DNA from: Bacteroidales bacterium
GTDB taxonomy: Bacteria; Bacteroidota; Bacteroidia; Bacteroidales; UBA932
Assembly (NCBI GenBank): GCA_017439305.1
Contig: JAFSJK010000022.1
Coordinates: 33,578 to 97,577 of the forward strand
Reading direction: 5' to 3'
DNA length: 64,000 nt
Both the position numbers and the translations under genes were made by a program. The notes below the pieces were generated by a model. That model was not told where the DNA came from and made no database searches. It saw only the letters and a list, made by a program, of their open reading frames with translations. Shown here piece after piece: positions 17,133 to 26,250 of the stretch (positions are counted from its first letter, which is position 1; each line of letters begins with the position of its first letter).

Positions 17133-17939
17133 GTGGTAACAAAAAAGTTAACCGCGAAAAAAGGCCCAAAAAGGCCGAAAAAGAGGAAAAAGGACCGCAA
17201 GTGGCGGGTCAGTCCCTGGCTCGTCGCCGCCGGTCTGCTGCTCCTTGTTGGCGGAGTGCTTTACCCCTACATACGGGCGGGCCGTTTCGCTTCATCCGGG
17301 ACCAGGATTCCGACCGGTGCCCGGGAATTCTGCCTGGACCTTTCCCATTGGAATGACAACATCGTCTGGGACTCCCTCAAGGTCGTGGTGGACAAGGACG
17401 GATGTACCACGAAGGACATACTCCACGCGAAGGACATCTTTCCCATCTCTACCGTCATCATCAAGGCAACCCAGGGAGAGAGGAGAGTGGACAAACGGTT
17501 CCGCGAATACTGGAAAGAATCCGGAAAGCGGGCATTCACGCGGGGCGCCTACCATTTCTTCGAGTCGTCAGCGGATCCCGTCCGGCAGGCCAAGCGTTAC
17601 ATTTCCACTGTCCATCTTTCCCACGAGGACCTTCCTCCTATCCTGGACGTGGAGACCATGCACACCGGATGTACCAAAGATGAACTGAATGGCAAAGTAC
17701 TCGTCTGGCTCAAGGAAGTCGAGAAGCACTATGGTCGGAAACCGATCGTCTATGCCTCCGATTCCTTTGCCTGCGATATCCTTTCCTCCGAAATCACCGG
17801 CCATTATCCGATGTGGATTGCCCGCTACAATTGGAAAGAACCCCGCTTCCAGGGATGGATTCTGTGGCAGTTCACTGAGGAAGCCATCGTCTACGGGGCC
17901 AATGGAGGCTATGTGGACCTCTCTGTATTCAATCAATAA
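17133..17939 (+). CDS. GH25 family lysozyme with N-terminal membrane anchor
   Basis: A 268-residue protein starting at GTG. A very basic N-terminus (about 1-26, Lys/Arg rich) precedes one transmembrane segment (about 29-47), then a glycoside hydrolase 25 domain. GH25 features are the first-strand FCLDLSHWN, VIIKATQGE, GAYHFFES, the acidic pair in PPILDVETM and a C-terminal WILWQFTEE. It would cut peptidoglycan glycan strands from the outer face of the inner membrane. The S9 peptidase gene follows after 8 bases. Confidence 0.85.
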   Translation: MVTKKLTAKKGPKRPKKRKKDRKWRVSPWLVAAGLLLLVGGVLYPYIRAGRFASSGTRIPTGAREFCLDLSHWNDNIVWDSLKVVVDKDGCTTKDILHAKDIFPISTVIIKATQGERRVDKRFREYWKESGKRAFTRGAYHFFESSADPVRQAKRYISTVHLSHEDLPPILDVETMHTGCTKDELNGKVLVWLKEVEKHYGRKPIVYASDSFACDILSSEITGHYPMWIARYNWKEPRFQGWILWQFTEEAIVYGANGGYVDLSVFNQ

Positions 17940-17947
17940 CGCTCTAT

Positions 17948-20686
17948 ATGAAACGATTCCTGACCTTTGTCCTTCTCGCGGCCCTTCCCCTATTGGCGGC
18001 CGCCCAGAAGAAACCCCTTGACCACGATGTCTACGATGGTTGGCAGGCCGTGGGTGGGACCACCCTCTCCCCTTCCGGAAAGGTGATTTCCTATGCAGTC
18101 AATCCCCAGGAAGGAGACGGGACCCTGTACATACGGGTGAATGGAAAAAAAAGCGCCCGTACCATCGCCATCCCCCGCGGCTACCAGGTCCGCCTCCTTG
18201 ACAACGACGCCTTCGCCGTCTGCCTGATCAAGCCGGAATTCCAGAAAACCCGCCGGGCCAAGATCAAGAAGCTTTCCGGCGACAAGTTGCCGCAGGACTC
18301 CCTGGCTATCATAGACCTGCAGACGGGAATTATCCGTAAGTTTCCGAATGTCAAATCATTCCAGCTTGGACTTCATGCAACGCAACAATTCGCGTTTGCC
18401 ACCATCGACACCGCTTTCGTCAAAAAGGTCGAAAAGGATATGGGCACTCCCGTCGCCGTTTACCATTTTGCCGACGGCCATCTGGACACCCTGAAGAATG
18501 TCGACAAGTATACTTTCAGCAAAGACGGAAATACCCTGGCGCTGATTCAAAAGACGGACAAGAAACACTCGGTTGTCGGTTTCTACGCGGGTGGTGAAAC
18601 CCGGATGCTCACGGATACCGCCACGTTCCATGCCCTTCCTTCTTTTAATGAAGAAGGAACCGAAGCGCTCTATCTGCAGGCTAAGGATACCGCCTCAACC
18701 GGAAGCAGGCACGCCGCCCTGTGGTTGTACGATGTAATTCGGGATGAAGCGCGGGAGCTTGTAGCCGCCGACCAGCGCCGAAACATGCCCGAGAATTGGG
18801 GGCTCACCGAGAACAGCACCTATTTCTTCAGCAAGAAACTGGGAACCATCTTCGCAGGCATACAGGAATATGTCCCGCAGAAGGATACGAACCTGGTCTC
18901 TTTCGAAACCGCAGGACTGGACATTTGGAACTGGAACGCCGATGAGATTCCACCGCGGATGAAGGCCAATCTCGCCAGGGACAAACGCCGCACTTACGTC
19001 TGCATGTACCAGGACGAAAGCCTCATTCCTTTCAATACGCGAAAGACGGACCGGCTGATCTTCACCGACAACTACGATGCTCAAGTAATTCTGGAAGTAA
19101 GTCCTGTCAATACTGTTGAAAGCCAATGGAATATTCAGGGAGAAACCATCCTTACCCTCATATTCCCCGGCTCCGGCCGGCGACAGGAAATCGCCCGCGG
19201 CGCCATCGATTCCGCGCTGCTCTCCCCCAAGGGGAAATACGCCATCTGGTGGGATTACAACGAGCGCGCGTGGTTCGTCTATGACGTGGTGGCTGAGCAG
19301 GTCCGCAATCTGACCGGCGGCATCGACACGGTCTTCTGGGACGAGAAGGACGACCACCCGATGATGCCCGAGTCCTACGGCCTCGCGGCCTGGACGAGGG
19401 ATGACGAGTCCGTGATTCTGAACGACCGGTACGACCTCTGGCGTATCCACCTTCCCGACGGTAAGGCGAACCGTCTGACCCAGGGTCGGGAACAGCGGCG
19501 GACCTATCGGTACATCAGTACGAAGGATAGCGAGGAAGATCCGGGAATCGGCCCGGGTGAAACCATTTACATGAGGGTTTTCGACGAGGTCACCAAGGAG
19601 AACGGCCTCGCATCGTACCAAATTGATCCAAAGAAACTGAATTTCAAGACCCTGGCCTTCGGCGGGTATACCTGGGATGGACTCAAGAAAGCGAAGAACG
19701 CGCCGGTGTTCGCGTACCAGAAGGGCAATCTCCAGGAGCAGATGGACCTGTACGTGACGGATTTCGGCAAGTCGACGGAGAAGCTCACCGCCATCAACCC
19801 GCAGCAGAAGGACTACAACTGGGCCACCGTCGAGCTCTATCACTGGACGGCGTTCGACGGCCGGGCGCTGGACGGCCTCCTGTACAAGCCGGAGGACTTC
19901 GATCCTGCAAAAAAATACCCTGTGATGATCTATTTCTACGAGACCTACTCCGAGAACCTCTACAAGAACATCATCGTCCAGCCCAGCTGGTCCACGGTGA
20001 ACCTGCTCTTCTATGCCTCAAGGGGGTACATCGTGTTTGTCCCGGACATTGTCTATACGCCCGGAATGCCGGGCCAGTCGGCCTACAATTGCATCGTGAG
20101 CGGTGCAGAGTCCCTGACTAAGTTCCCGTGGGTGGACAAGGACAACATGGCCATCCAGGGCCAGAGCTGGGGCGGCTACCAGGTCGCCTGGCTTATCACC
20201 CGGACGAACATGTTCAAGGCGGCGGGCGCCGGGGCGCCGGTCTCCAACATGACATCGGCTTACGGCGGCATCCGTTGGGAATCCGGCATGAGCCGCCAGT
20301 TCCAGTACGAGCAGACGCAGTCCCGCATCGGCCGCGACCTCTGGAACGGGCTGGAGCTCTACCTGGAAAACTCCGCCCTCTTCCGGCTTCCGAACGTCCA
20401 GACACCCGTCCTGATCATGCACAATGACAACGACGGCGCCGTGCCGTGGTACCAGGGTATCGAGATGTTCATGGGCCTCCGGCGCCTGGGAAAACCCGCC
20501 TGGCTGCTGGAATACAACGACGAGGCCCATAACCTCCGCGAACGCAGGAACCGCAAAGACCTGACCATCAGGCTCCAGCAGTTCTTCGACCACTACCTGA
20601 AGGGGGCTCCTGAACCCGCGTGGATGCGCGACGGCGTACCCACGATGAAAAAGGACTACTACTTCGGATACGAGGATGCGGAGTAA
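17948..20686 (+). CDS. S9 family serine peptidase (prolyl oligopeptidase family), exported
   Basis: A 912-residue protein with a signal peptide (about 1-20), a long beta-propeller-like N-terminal region and a C-terminal alpha/beta hydrolase domain (from about residue 640). Nucleophile: IQGQSWGGYQ near residue 741. Acid: LIMHNDNDGAVPW near 825. His: YNDEAHNLRER near 860. Such enzymes cleave small peptides, often after proline, in the periplasm. It ends at a bidirectional terminator shared with the convergent radical SAM gene. Confidence 0.88.
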   Translation: MKRFLTFVLLAALPLLAAAQKKPLDHDVYDGWQAVGGTTLSPSGKVISYAVNPQEGDGTLYIRVNGKKSARTIAIPRGYQVRLLDNDAFAVCLIKPEFQKTRRAKIKKLSGDKLPQDSLAIIDLQTGIIRKFPNVKSFQLGLHATQQFAFATIDTAFVKKVEKDMGTPVAVYHFADGHLDTLKNVDKYTFSKDGNTLALIQKTDKKHSVVGFYAGGETRMLTDTATFHALPSFNEEGTEALYLQAKDTASTGSRHAALWLYDVIRDEARELVAADQRRNMPENWGLTENSTYFFSKKLGTIFAGIQEYVPQKDTNLVSFETAGLDIWNWNADEIPPRMKANLARDKRRTYVCMYQDESLIPFNTRKTDRLIFTDNYDAQVILEVSPVNTVESQWNIQGETILTLIFPGSGRRQEIARGAIDSALLSPKGKYAIWWDYNERAWFVYDVVAEQVRNLTGGIDTVFWDEKDDHPMMPESYGLAAWTRDDESVILNDRYDLWRIHLPDGKANRLTQGREQRRTYRYISTKDSEEDPGIGPGETIYMRVFDEVTKENGLASYQIDPKKLNFKTLAFGGYTWDGLKKAKNAPVFAYQKGNLQEQMDLYVTDFGKSTEKLTAINPQQKDYNWATVELYHWTAFDGRALDGLLYKPEDFDPAKKYPVMIYFYETYSENLYKNIIVQPSWSTVNLLFYASRGYIVFVPDIVYTPGMPGQSAYNCIVSGAESLTKFPWVDKDNMAIQGQSWGGYQVAWLITRTNMFKAAGAGAPVSNMTSAYGGIRWESGMSRQFQYEQTQSRIGRDLWNGLELYLENSALFRLPNVQTPVLIMHNDNDGAVPWYQGIEMFMGLRRLGKPAWLLEYNDEAHNLRERRNRKDLTIRLQQFFDHYLKGAPEPAWMRDGVPTMKKDYYFGYEDAE

Positions 20687-20689
20687 AAG

Positions 20690-20717
20690 AATAAGCCTGC
20701 TTGACGGCAGGCTTATT
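20690..20717. terminator. Bidirectional terminator between S9 peptidase and radical SAM genes
   Basis: An 11-bp stem AATAAGCCTGC/GCAGGCTTATT with loop TTGACG, with A/T-rich flanks on both sides. It contains the stop codon of the convergent radical SAM gene (20713-20715). Confidence 0.75.
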
Positions 20718-21783
20718 TCATTTTATTAAGCAGGCACTGGATGAGCTTGCCGTTCTCATCCCGCAGGTGCATGCCGTTGCCGCGGCAGTACTTCCAAAAG
20801 CGGCAGGCAGCGCAGTCGTCCTTGTACATCCAGGAGCGGTCGCGGTAGGGCTGGAAGCGGGTGTTCCAGACCTCCATGAAGTCATCCCGGTAGATATTGC
20901 CCTGGTGATAGTCCGCCCGGATGCTGGGGCAGGCGGAGATGGATCCGTCGGCCAGGACGGAACCCACCGTGACACCGGCATTGCACATATAGAAATGGCC
21001 GCGGACATCGCCTTCATAGTTGCCCAGGAAACCCTCACAAGCGAATTCGGCGCTGATCCGGCCCTCTTTCCGCGTAGCCTTGATGAAATCCATCAGTCCG
21101 CGGAGTTCCTCGCCGGTGAGCTGCAATTCCGGGTCTTGTGCGGCCCGTCCCACCGGAAAGACCGTGAACAACCGCCAGTCCTTCAGGCCGAGACCGATGA
21201 GAAACTCCTTCAGTTCTGCCAAATGCGGGTAACTCCGCCGGTTGACGCAGGTGACGACGTCAAACGCAATCTCCCCTGATTCGATGACCATCCTGATGGC
21301 GGCCGATGCGCGCTTGAAAGATCTGGGAAGCCCCCGCATCCAGTCGTGATCCTCCTCGAGCCCGTCCAGGCTGATGGTCATCGACCGCAAGCCGCTCTGC
21401 AGAAGGCGCTTGTATCGTTCCGGCGTCAGTCCGTAACCATTGGTGACCATCCCCCATGGAAACCCTTTTCCATACATCATCCGTCCGCAGGCTTCCAGGT
21501 CGGGACGCATCAGCGGTTCACCGCCGGTAACATTGATCATCACCTTGTGCGGATCCGTCACGGCGCGCACGCTGTCCAAAACCCGGGCGAAGTCCCCCAT
21601 CGGCATGTCAGGGACAAGCGCGGTCTGCTTGCAATCGCTCCCGCAGTGCCGGCAATGGTGGTTGCAGCGCAGGGTGCATTCCCAAAAAAGCTGCCGGAGC
21701 GGATGTGAAGCGATCACATCATCCTGCAGCTTTTTCGTGATATCCAGTGCGATACGGCGTCTGAGCGAAAGTCTTTCTTCCAT
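20713..21783 (-). CDS. Radical SAM/SPASM protein of the rSAM/lipoprotein system (TIGR04133-like)
   Basis: A 356-residue radical SAM enzyme. The 4Fe-4S motif CxxxCxxC is at C40, C44 and C47 (CNHHCRHC), preceded by an extra Cys at 36. The glycine motif NVTGGEPLMRPDL follows. The C-terminal SPASM region carries clustered cysteines (CNAG, CPSIRAD, CAACRFWKYCRGN). This pattern, with a lipoprotein gene directly upstream, fits the Bacteroidota family annotated as radical SAM enzyme of an rSAM/lipoprotein system. The substrate and modification are unknown; the lipoproteins are the natural candidates. Its ATG overlaps the lipoprotein stop by one base (TGATG). Confidence 0.85.
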   Translation of the reverse strand: MEERLSLRRRIALDITKKLQDDVIASHPLRQLFWECTLRCNHHCRHCGSDCKQTALVPDMPMGDFARVLDSVRAVTDPHKVMINVTGGEPLMRPDLEACGRMMYGKGFPWGMVTNGYGLTPERYKRLLQSGLRSMTISLDGLEEDHDWMRGLPRSFKRASAAIRMVIESGEIAFDVVTCVNRRSYPHLAELKEFLIGLGLKDWRLFTVFPVGRAAQDPELQLTGEELRGLMDFIKATRKEGRISAEFACEGFLGNYEGDVRGHFYMCNAGVTVGSVLADGSISACPSIRADYHQGNIYRDDFMEVWNTRFQPYRDRSWMYKDDCAACRFWKYCRGNGMHLRDENGKLIQCLLNKMK

Positions 21784-22271
21784 CAGTCTTTCTTCTTCAG
21801 GACCGCATTGGCCGTAACGGTGTAGTCCCCCTCGAACCAGTCTCCGTCGCCTTTCTTTGTCTGTTGGATTTGAAGGTCGTCCCTCTTCAGTTCCTTCATC
21901 TCATAGGAACCGTTCTCCGGCCCGTCCACATCCTCAAAGGTGACCGTCACACGCTTCAGGTCATCCGGCCAGTCATGCTTGAGCAGGTCTTTCCCAAAAT
22001 GGCCGGCAGCATCGGTATAAAGCGTATCATTCTCCCAACCTTCCTGATCTTCAGGATTCGGAGCGACGACGACGCGGATTCCGCGGACGGCCTTCCCGGC
22101 TTCATCCTTCACGTCGCCGACCATCTTGAAATGCGCGGTGGGCTGTCCATACATGCAAAGCCCTCCGCCAATATCCAGGATGTCCTCGATCTTGTCGCAT
22201 CCACCGAATCCAAGTAATGCCAAAACGCTGCCGAGCAGGTACTTCCAACCTTTCTTCAAAGACTCTTTCAT
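21783..22271 (-). CDS. Radical SAM-associated putative lipoprotein (TIGR04134-like)
   Basis: A 162-residue lipoprotein: basic N-terminus, hydrophobic segment, then LGFGGC with Cys near residue 25. After a short Gly-rich stretch comes CMYGQPTAHFKMVG (about 39-52), then a domain like a carboxypeptidase-regulatory/Ig-type beta sandwich (GKAVRGIRVVVAPN, TDAAGHFGKD, TVTFEDVDG). This layout matches lipoproteins partnered with the TIGR04133-type radical SAM enzymes. It overlaps the small lipoprotein gene by ATGA and the rSAM gene by one base. Confidence 0.8.
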   Translation of the reverse strand: MKESLKKGWKYLLGSVLALLGFGGCDKIEDILDIGGGLCMYGQPTAHFKMVGDVKDEAGKAVRGIRVVVAPNPEDQEGWENDTLYTDAAGHFGKDLLKHDWPDDLKRVTVTFEDVDGPENGSYEMKELKRDDLQIQQTKKGDGDWFEGDYTVTANAVLKKKD

Positions 22272-22513
22272 TGTTTTTCCGTTTTTCCGGTCTCCATCAC
22301 CTCAAAGCGGCCGGGCGGGACACCGTACATCAACTTGATCGGGGCAAAATCACCGGGAGAAGGCTTCAGGGTATCCGGACGGGGAATCAAGAGGGTATCT
22401 GGAGAAACCTCCTTCACTTTCCGGGGACGGAGCCGGGGACTGCAGGACGAGAAGCCCAGCAGGCCCAGGAGCCCAATCGCCAACATCCATCTGAACCGAT
22501 CTTTTTTCATCAT
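22268..22513 (-). CDS. Small lipoprotein with an MYGxPxxxF motif, likely third member of the rSAM/lipoprotein operon
   Basis: An 81-residue lipoprotein: basic start (MMKKDRFRW), hydrophobic stretch, LGFSSC lipobox (Cys near 24), a proline-rich linker, and a C-terminal IKLMYGVPPGRFEVM. The MYGxPxxxF core is also present in the next lipoprotein, although the rest of the two proteins differs. ATG at 22513 is chosen (22510 is also possible); the longer upstream frame has no signal character. Its stop overlaps the next ATG (ATGA). Confidence 0.65.
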   Translation of the reverse strand: MMKKDRFRWMLAIGLLGLLGFSSCSPRLRPRKVKEVSPDTLLIPRPDTLKPSPGDFAPIKLMYGVPPGRFEVMETGKTEKQ

Positions 22514-22562
22514 TCGTCTTTTAGAATCCCTTAGCAGCAAAAACCTTGCACAAAGAAAGCGA

Positions 22563-24095
22563 TTATTGCTCCATTTTCTCAAAAAATGCCTTGATCTTCG
22601 CCTCGTTGACGAAATGGGCCGTGAATCCGCAGATTTCCCGTTCGTCCATCAACTGTTCCATGGCCTTGTATCCGGTCGGATCCACATCAAGCACTTCCTT
22701 CTTGTAGGTCTCGCTTTCCATCAAGCCTTCCCCATCCTCGGGACGGTCCTTGAAGGTTCCCAGGAACCAATTGTGGGTGAAGACGTTATTGGTGGATTGG
22801 GACATAATGAATCCGCCCTCGTCCGCCACATAGAAGACATTGTGGCTGAAGGTAGTGGAGTCAGCGTAGCCGTCCCAGGCCTCGGAGCAGACGGTGGTCC
22901 GGTCGATGGGGTCGGGCCGGGGATTGGCGTGGATGATGTTGTAGCCGATGAAGGTGTTGGTCGCCCGTCCGCCGATGTGGATGCTCGGGGAGAACATTTC
23001 GCCGCGGTCGTCCCGGGGACGGATACCGTCGCCGACGCTGATGTTATATTCCACGCGGCTGCGGTCGTTGCCGATGCTGTAATCCTTCCGGGCACCGCCC
23101 GCATCGCAGACCAGGACCAGGCCGCCGTGGTTGTCATGACTGTAATTGTAGCGGATGACCGTCCCCGTGCAGTTGTAGTCGCAGTCATAGCCCTGCGCGT
23201 CCGAAGGGGCTTTGTGGTCACTGACTTCGTTGAACTGGATAACGGTGTTGTCGCAGCTCCAGGGCCAGATGCCGGCGGCCGCCTGGGCCGGGGGGAGCAG
23301 GTCCGGGCAGTCACGCATCACGTTGTACTCGATCAAGGTGCCGTCGCAGCCGATGGGGACGATTCCGTCGCCCGGGACCTGCTCGATCAGATTGCCCCGC
23401 ACCACGACGTTCGTATTCGGGAACCAACGGTCCCGCCGGAAATTACCGTCCCAGATCATGGCATTGCGCTCGCAGCGCTGAATATGGCAGTTCGTGATGG
23501 TGAGTCTGTCAAAACGGGATAGAACTTCTCTCCCATGGTTGACGATATGGATGCCAGAACCACCTCCCTGCCGCTTGATGAGGGAACCGTTCACATCGTG
23601 GATATAGACGGAATCGATGGTAATGCCGGTGGAGACGCCATAATCGGCGCATTCGACAAAAAGTCCCGTCCGGGCGGGAAGCCGTTCCTTGCCCGTATTC
23701 ACGATTTCCAGAGCACGGACGGTCAGGAACTGGGAATTCCGGACGCGGAGCGCCCACATCGTGGAATCTCCACCCTGGATGACCGGCATGGGGCCGTCTC
23801 CGTATCCGCTGACCAGGACGGGAGCGTCTTCGGTCCCGATTCCGGTCACGTTCAACTGTCCATGGAACGTCTGTCCCTTCCGCAGCAGCAGGCATTCTCC
23901 GGCCCTGAGGGTGTCCTGACCCGCCCTCTCCAGGGTGCGCCAGGCCGTAGCCGGAGAGCGGCCGTCATTCGCATCGTCACCGTTCTCGCAATCAACATAA
24001 TAGGCAGTACTCGGGGAACTGCAGGCACCCAGCAGGAGGATGCCGAGAAGGGCCGTCGTCAGCAGACGGAATCCCAAGGAAAATGGTACTCGCAT
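22563..24095 (-). CDS. Right-handed parallel beta-helix lipoprotein (pectate-lyase-like fold)
   Basis: A 510-residue protein with a lipoprotein signal (LLGACSS, Cys near 25). It starts with YYVDCENGDDANDGRSPATAWRTL, the usual cap of Bacteroidales beta-helix proteins, followed by repeated short strands (VIQFNEVSDH, GTVIRYNYSHDNHGG, NTFIGYNIIHAN, TFSHNVFYV) that form a parallel beta-helix. Many such proteins bind or cleave polysaccharides; no catalytic residues can be assigned. It lies 20 bases downstream of lpxB and 49 bases upstream of the rSAM/lipoprotein operon. Confidence 0.8.
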   Translation of the reverse strand: MRVPFSLGFRLLTTALLGILLLGACSSPSTAYYVDCENGDDANDGRSPATAWRTLERAGQDTLRAGECLLLRKGQTFHGQLNVTGIGTEDAPVLVSGYGDGPMPVIQGGDSTMWALRVRNSQFLTVRALEIVNTGKERLPARTGLFVECADYGVSTGITIDSVYIHDVNGSLIKRQGGGSGIHIVNHGREVLSRFDRLTITNCHIQRCERNAMIWDGNFRRDRWFPNTNVVVRGNLIEQVPGDGIVPIGCDGTLIEYNVMRDCPDLLPPAQAAAGIWPWSCDNTVIQFNEVSDHKAPSDAQGYDCDYNCTGTVIRYNYSHDNHGGLVLVCDAGGARKDYSIGNDRSRVEYNISVGDGIRPRDDRGEMFSPSIHIGGRATNTFIGYNIIHANPRPDPIDRTTVCSEAWDGYADSTTFSHNVFYVADEGGFIMSQSTNNVFTHNWFLGTFKDRPEDGEGLMESETYKKEVLDVDPTGYKAMEQLMDEREICGFTAHFVNEAKIKAFFEKMEQ

Positions 24096-24115
24096 AGTGT
24101 CCGTTCTATATGGTT

Positions 24116-25270
24116 TTACTGTAATTCCTTGATCATGGCCTCCGCCACGGCATCCGAGGCGCCGGTTCCGCCCAGCCTTTCCCGGACTTCGTCATAATCC
24201 GCAAGCATCCGGGTCCGATAGTTATCATCTTCCAGCAGGCGTCGTACTTCCACGGCCAGGTTTTCCGGCGTAAAGTAATTCTGGAGCAGTTCCTTGAAGG
24301 CGGGACGGTCGATCGTGAGGTTCGCCAGGCTGATGAACTTGATTTTCAGGATGGCACGGCCGACGAGATAAGTCAACCAGGCCGTTTTGTATCCCACGAC
24401 CTGGGGGGTGCCGATGAGGGCCGCCTCCAGGGAAGCCGTTCCGGAATTGATGACTGCCGCCTCCGCATGGCGGAGGACGCCATAAGTGTCTCCGAAAACC
24501 GGATGGACGAATGATTCGTTCCCCGCCAGGTCGTAATCCTCCCGGACCCGGCCCGGAGCAGCAGCGATAACAAACTGATAATCCGAATATTCCGGCATTC
24601 CATGCAGTTTTCTCGCCATTTCCATGAACACCGGCATCATTGTCTTGATTTCACCGCTGCGCGAGCCAGCGAGGAGGGCGATGTACGGCTTGTCCGGAAG
24701 TCCATGATGCGTCAGGAAAGAATTACGGGATTCCTGCAAGGATGGTGCCCCGTCCACCGCATCGATCAGCGGATTGCCCTTGTAGATGAAATCCACCCCT
24801 TTCCGCCGGAAATAATCCATTTCAAACGGAAAGACGATGAAAAGCCGGTCCACGAAAGCCTTCAGTTTTCTGATGCGTCTTTCGCGGGAGGCCCACACCT
24901 TCGGAGCGATGTACCAGAAGACCCGGTAACCGGCTTTGTGGGCGAATCCGGCAATCCGGAAGTTGAAGCCGGGATAGTCGATGAGGACAACCACGTCGGG
25001 TTTCCACGAAACGATGTCTTCCTCGCAGAAACGTACCCGGTCCAACAGTTTCCTCGCCTGGACGAAAACTTCCCAGATCCCCATCACCGCACCATCCCGA
25101 TAGTCCTTGACCAGCCCGACGCCCTGCTGATGCTCCCGGAAAACAGCGTCCATCAGGCCGCCCCCCCAGAAACGGATGTCCGCTTCCGGGTCCCGGGCGT
25201 ACAGGCCGCGCATCAGGTTGGATCCATGCAGGTCGCCGGAAGCCTCGCCGGCGATGAGGTAGTATCTCAT
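24116..25270 (-). CDS. lpxB: Lipid-A-disaccharide synthase
   Basis: A 384-residue GT19 glycosyltransferase. The N-terminus YYLIAGEASGDLHGSNLMRGL, the middle DYPGFNFRIA and the C-terminal NSGTASLEAALIGTPQVVGYKT donor-site motif are diagnostic. It joins UDP-2,3-diacylglucosamine and lipid X in lipid A synthesis. The start overlaps surE by 4 bases; surE-lpxB adjacency is common in Bacteroidota. Confidence 0.95.
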   Translation of the reverse strand: MRYYLIAGEASGDLHGSNLMRGLYARDPEADIRFWGGGLMDAVFREHQQGVGLVKDYRDGAVMGIWEVFVQARKLLDRVRFCEEDIVSWKPDVVVLIDYPGFNFRIAGFAHKAGYRVFWYIAPKVWASRERRIRKLKAFVDRLFIVFPFEMDYFRRKGVDFIYKGNPLIDAVDGAPSLQESRNSFLTHHGLPDKPYIALLAGSRSGEIKTMMPVFMEMARKLHGMPEYSDYQFVIAAAPGRVREDYDLAGNESFVHPVFGDTYGVLRHAEAAVINSGTASLEAALIGTPQVVGYKTAWLTYLVGRAILKIKFISLANLTIDRPAFKELLQNYFTPENLAVEVRRLLEDDNYRTRMLADYDEVRERLGGTGASDAVAEAMIKELQ

Positions 25271-26106
25271 ATTTCGGTCCCCTGGAACGCCCGGAGCCGA
25301 TTCAATTCCGCATAGTCGGTCCGGTCGATGGTATTGGGGGTAATGGTAATCCAGTTGGAATGGTTCAGGACATGGTCGGCATCCATCGCACCTTCCTCGT
25401 CATCCACGAAATCTCCGATCATCATATAGGCCGACTCCCCTTCCTCAAGCGGCGGCAGATTCTCCTGGAGATGGAAACCGGTAGCCTCGTAGGCTTCGAG
25501 ACGTTCCACATCCCAGGGCTGGAATTCACGGATCCAGTGTCCCCTTCCCTGGCGGGCGAATGTGATCCCTTCCACCCGTTCAGCCGGAACATCCGGGAAA
25601 TTGATGTTGTACAGGAGACCATACTTCCCTTCCGGCCAGTTTTCCAGCAGGAAGCGGAGGATGCTGGGCAGATAGGTTTCCACTACGGAAAAGTCCGCGT
25701 CAGGACGGAAATTGCACAGGGATACGCCGATGGCCTTGCAACCGTTCAGCGCCCCCTCCTCCGTCGCCCCGAGGGTGGCGGAATAATTGGCCGCCGTGGA
25801 GGCGTTGGACCCATGGTTGATGCCGCAGATCACCAGGTCGGGATTCCGCCGTTCGTAGAAATATTCCAGGCCGAACTTCACGCAGGAAGCCGGCGTCGCA
25901 TCCAGGTAATACCACTTTCCGGGCCCTTCTTCCGGCAGGGCCTTGTGGGCCAACCGCTTCATTCCCAAGGAGACAGCCATCGACATCGCGCTCTGGTGGA
26001 ATTTCGGGGCGACGACCGTCACCTCGCCGAAACCGGCCATCACGCGGGCCAGGACATGGATACCCGTAGCCTTGTAACCGTCGTCGTTGCTGATCAGGAT
26101 CCTCAT
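25267..26106 (-). CDS. surE: 5'/3'-nucleotidase SurE
   Basis: A 279-residue protein. MRILISNDDGY carries the DD metal ligands. VVAPKFHQSAMSMAVS and the ICGINHGSNASTAANYSATLGATEEGAL core follow the family pattern. It dephosphorylates nucleoside monophosphates. Two adjacent ATG codons (26109 and 26106) are possible; 26106 is preferred from family alignment. A TATCTTTG box lies at 26147-26154. Confidence 0.93.
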   Translation of the reverse strand: MRILISNDDGYKATGIHVLARVMAGFGEVTVVAPKFHQSAMSMAVSLGMKRLAHKALPEEGPGKWYYLDATPASCVKFGLEYFYERRNPDLVICGINHGSNASTAANYSATLGATEEGALNGCKAIGVSLCNFRPDADFSVVETYLPSILRFLLENWPEGKYGLLYNINFPDVPAERVEGITFARQGRGHWIREFQPWDVERLEAYEATGFHLQENLPPLEEGESAYMMIGDFVDDEEGAMDADHVLNHSNWITITPNTIDRTDYAELNRLRAFQGTEI

Positions 26107-26146
26107 CATACTGAGATTTATATTAAAAAATTTCAATTAATCTATG

Positions 26147-26154
26147 CAAAGATA
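26147..26154 (-). promoter_or_regulatory. -7 box for surE-lpxB
   Basis: TATCTTTG on the minus strand, 40 bases upstream of surE. A TTTG at the ideal distance is not present. Confidence 0.5.
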
Positions 26155-26176
26155 CGGAATTATCCCAATTTTTTCG

Positions 26177-26184
26177 TAAATTTG
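26177..26184 (+). promoter_or_regulatory. -7 box for gap
   Basis: TAAATTTG, giving a leader of about 60 bases before the gap ATG at 26251. The -33 region is T-rich but lacks an exact TTTG. Confidence 0.5.
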
Positions 26185-26250
26185 CATCGCCTTCGGACGA
26201 AAACCCGAAGCGTTTGATTGGAAAACATTTAACTTTTATCCAAGTTCAAC

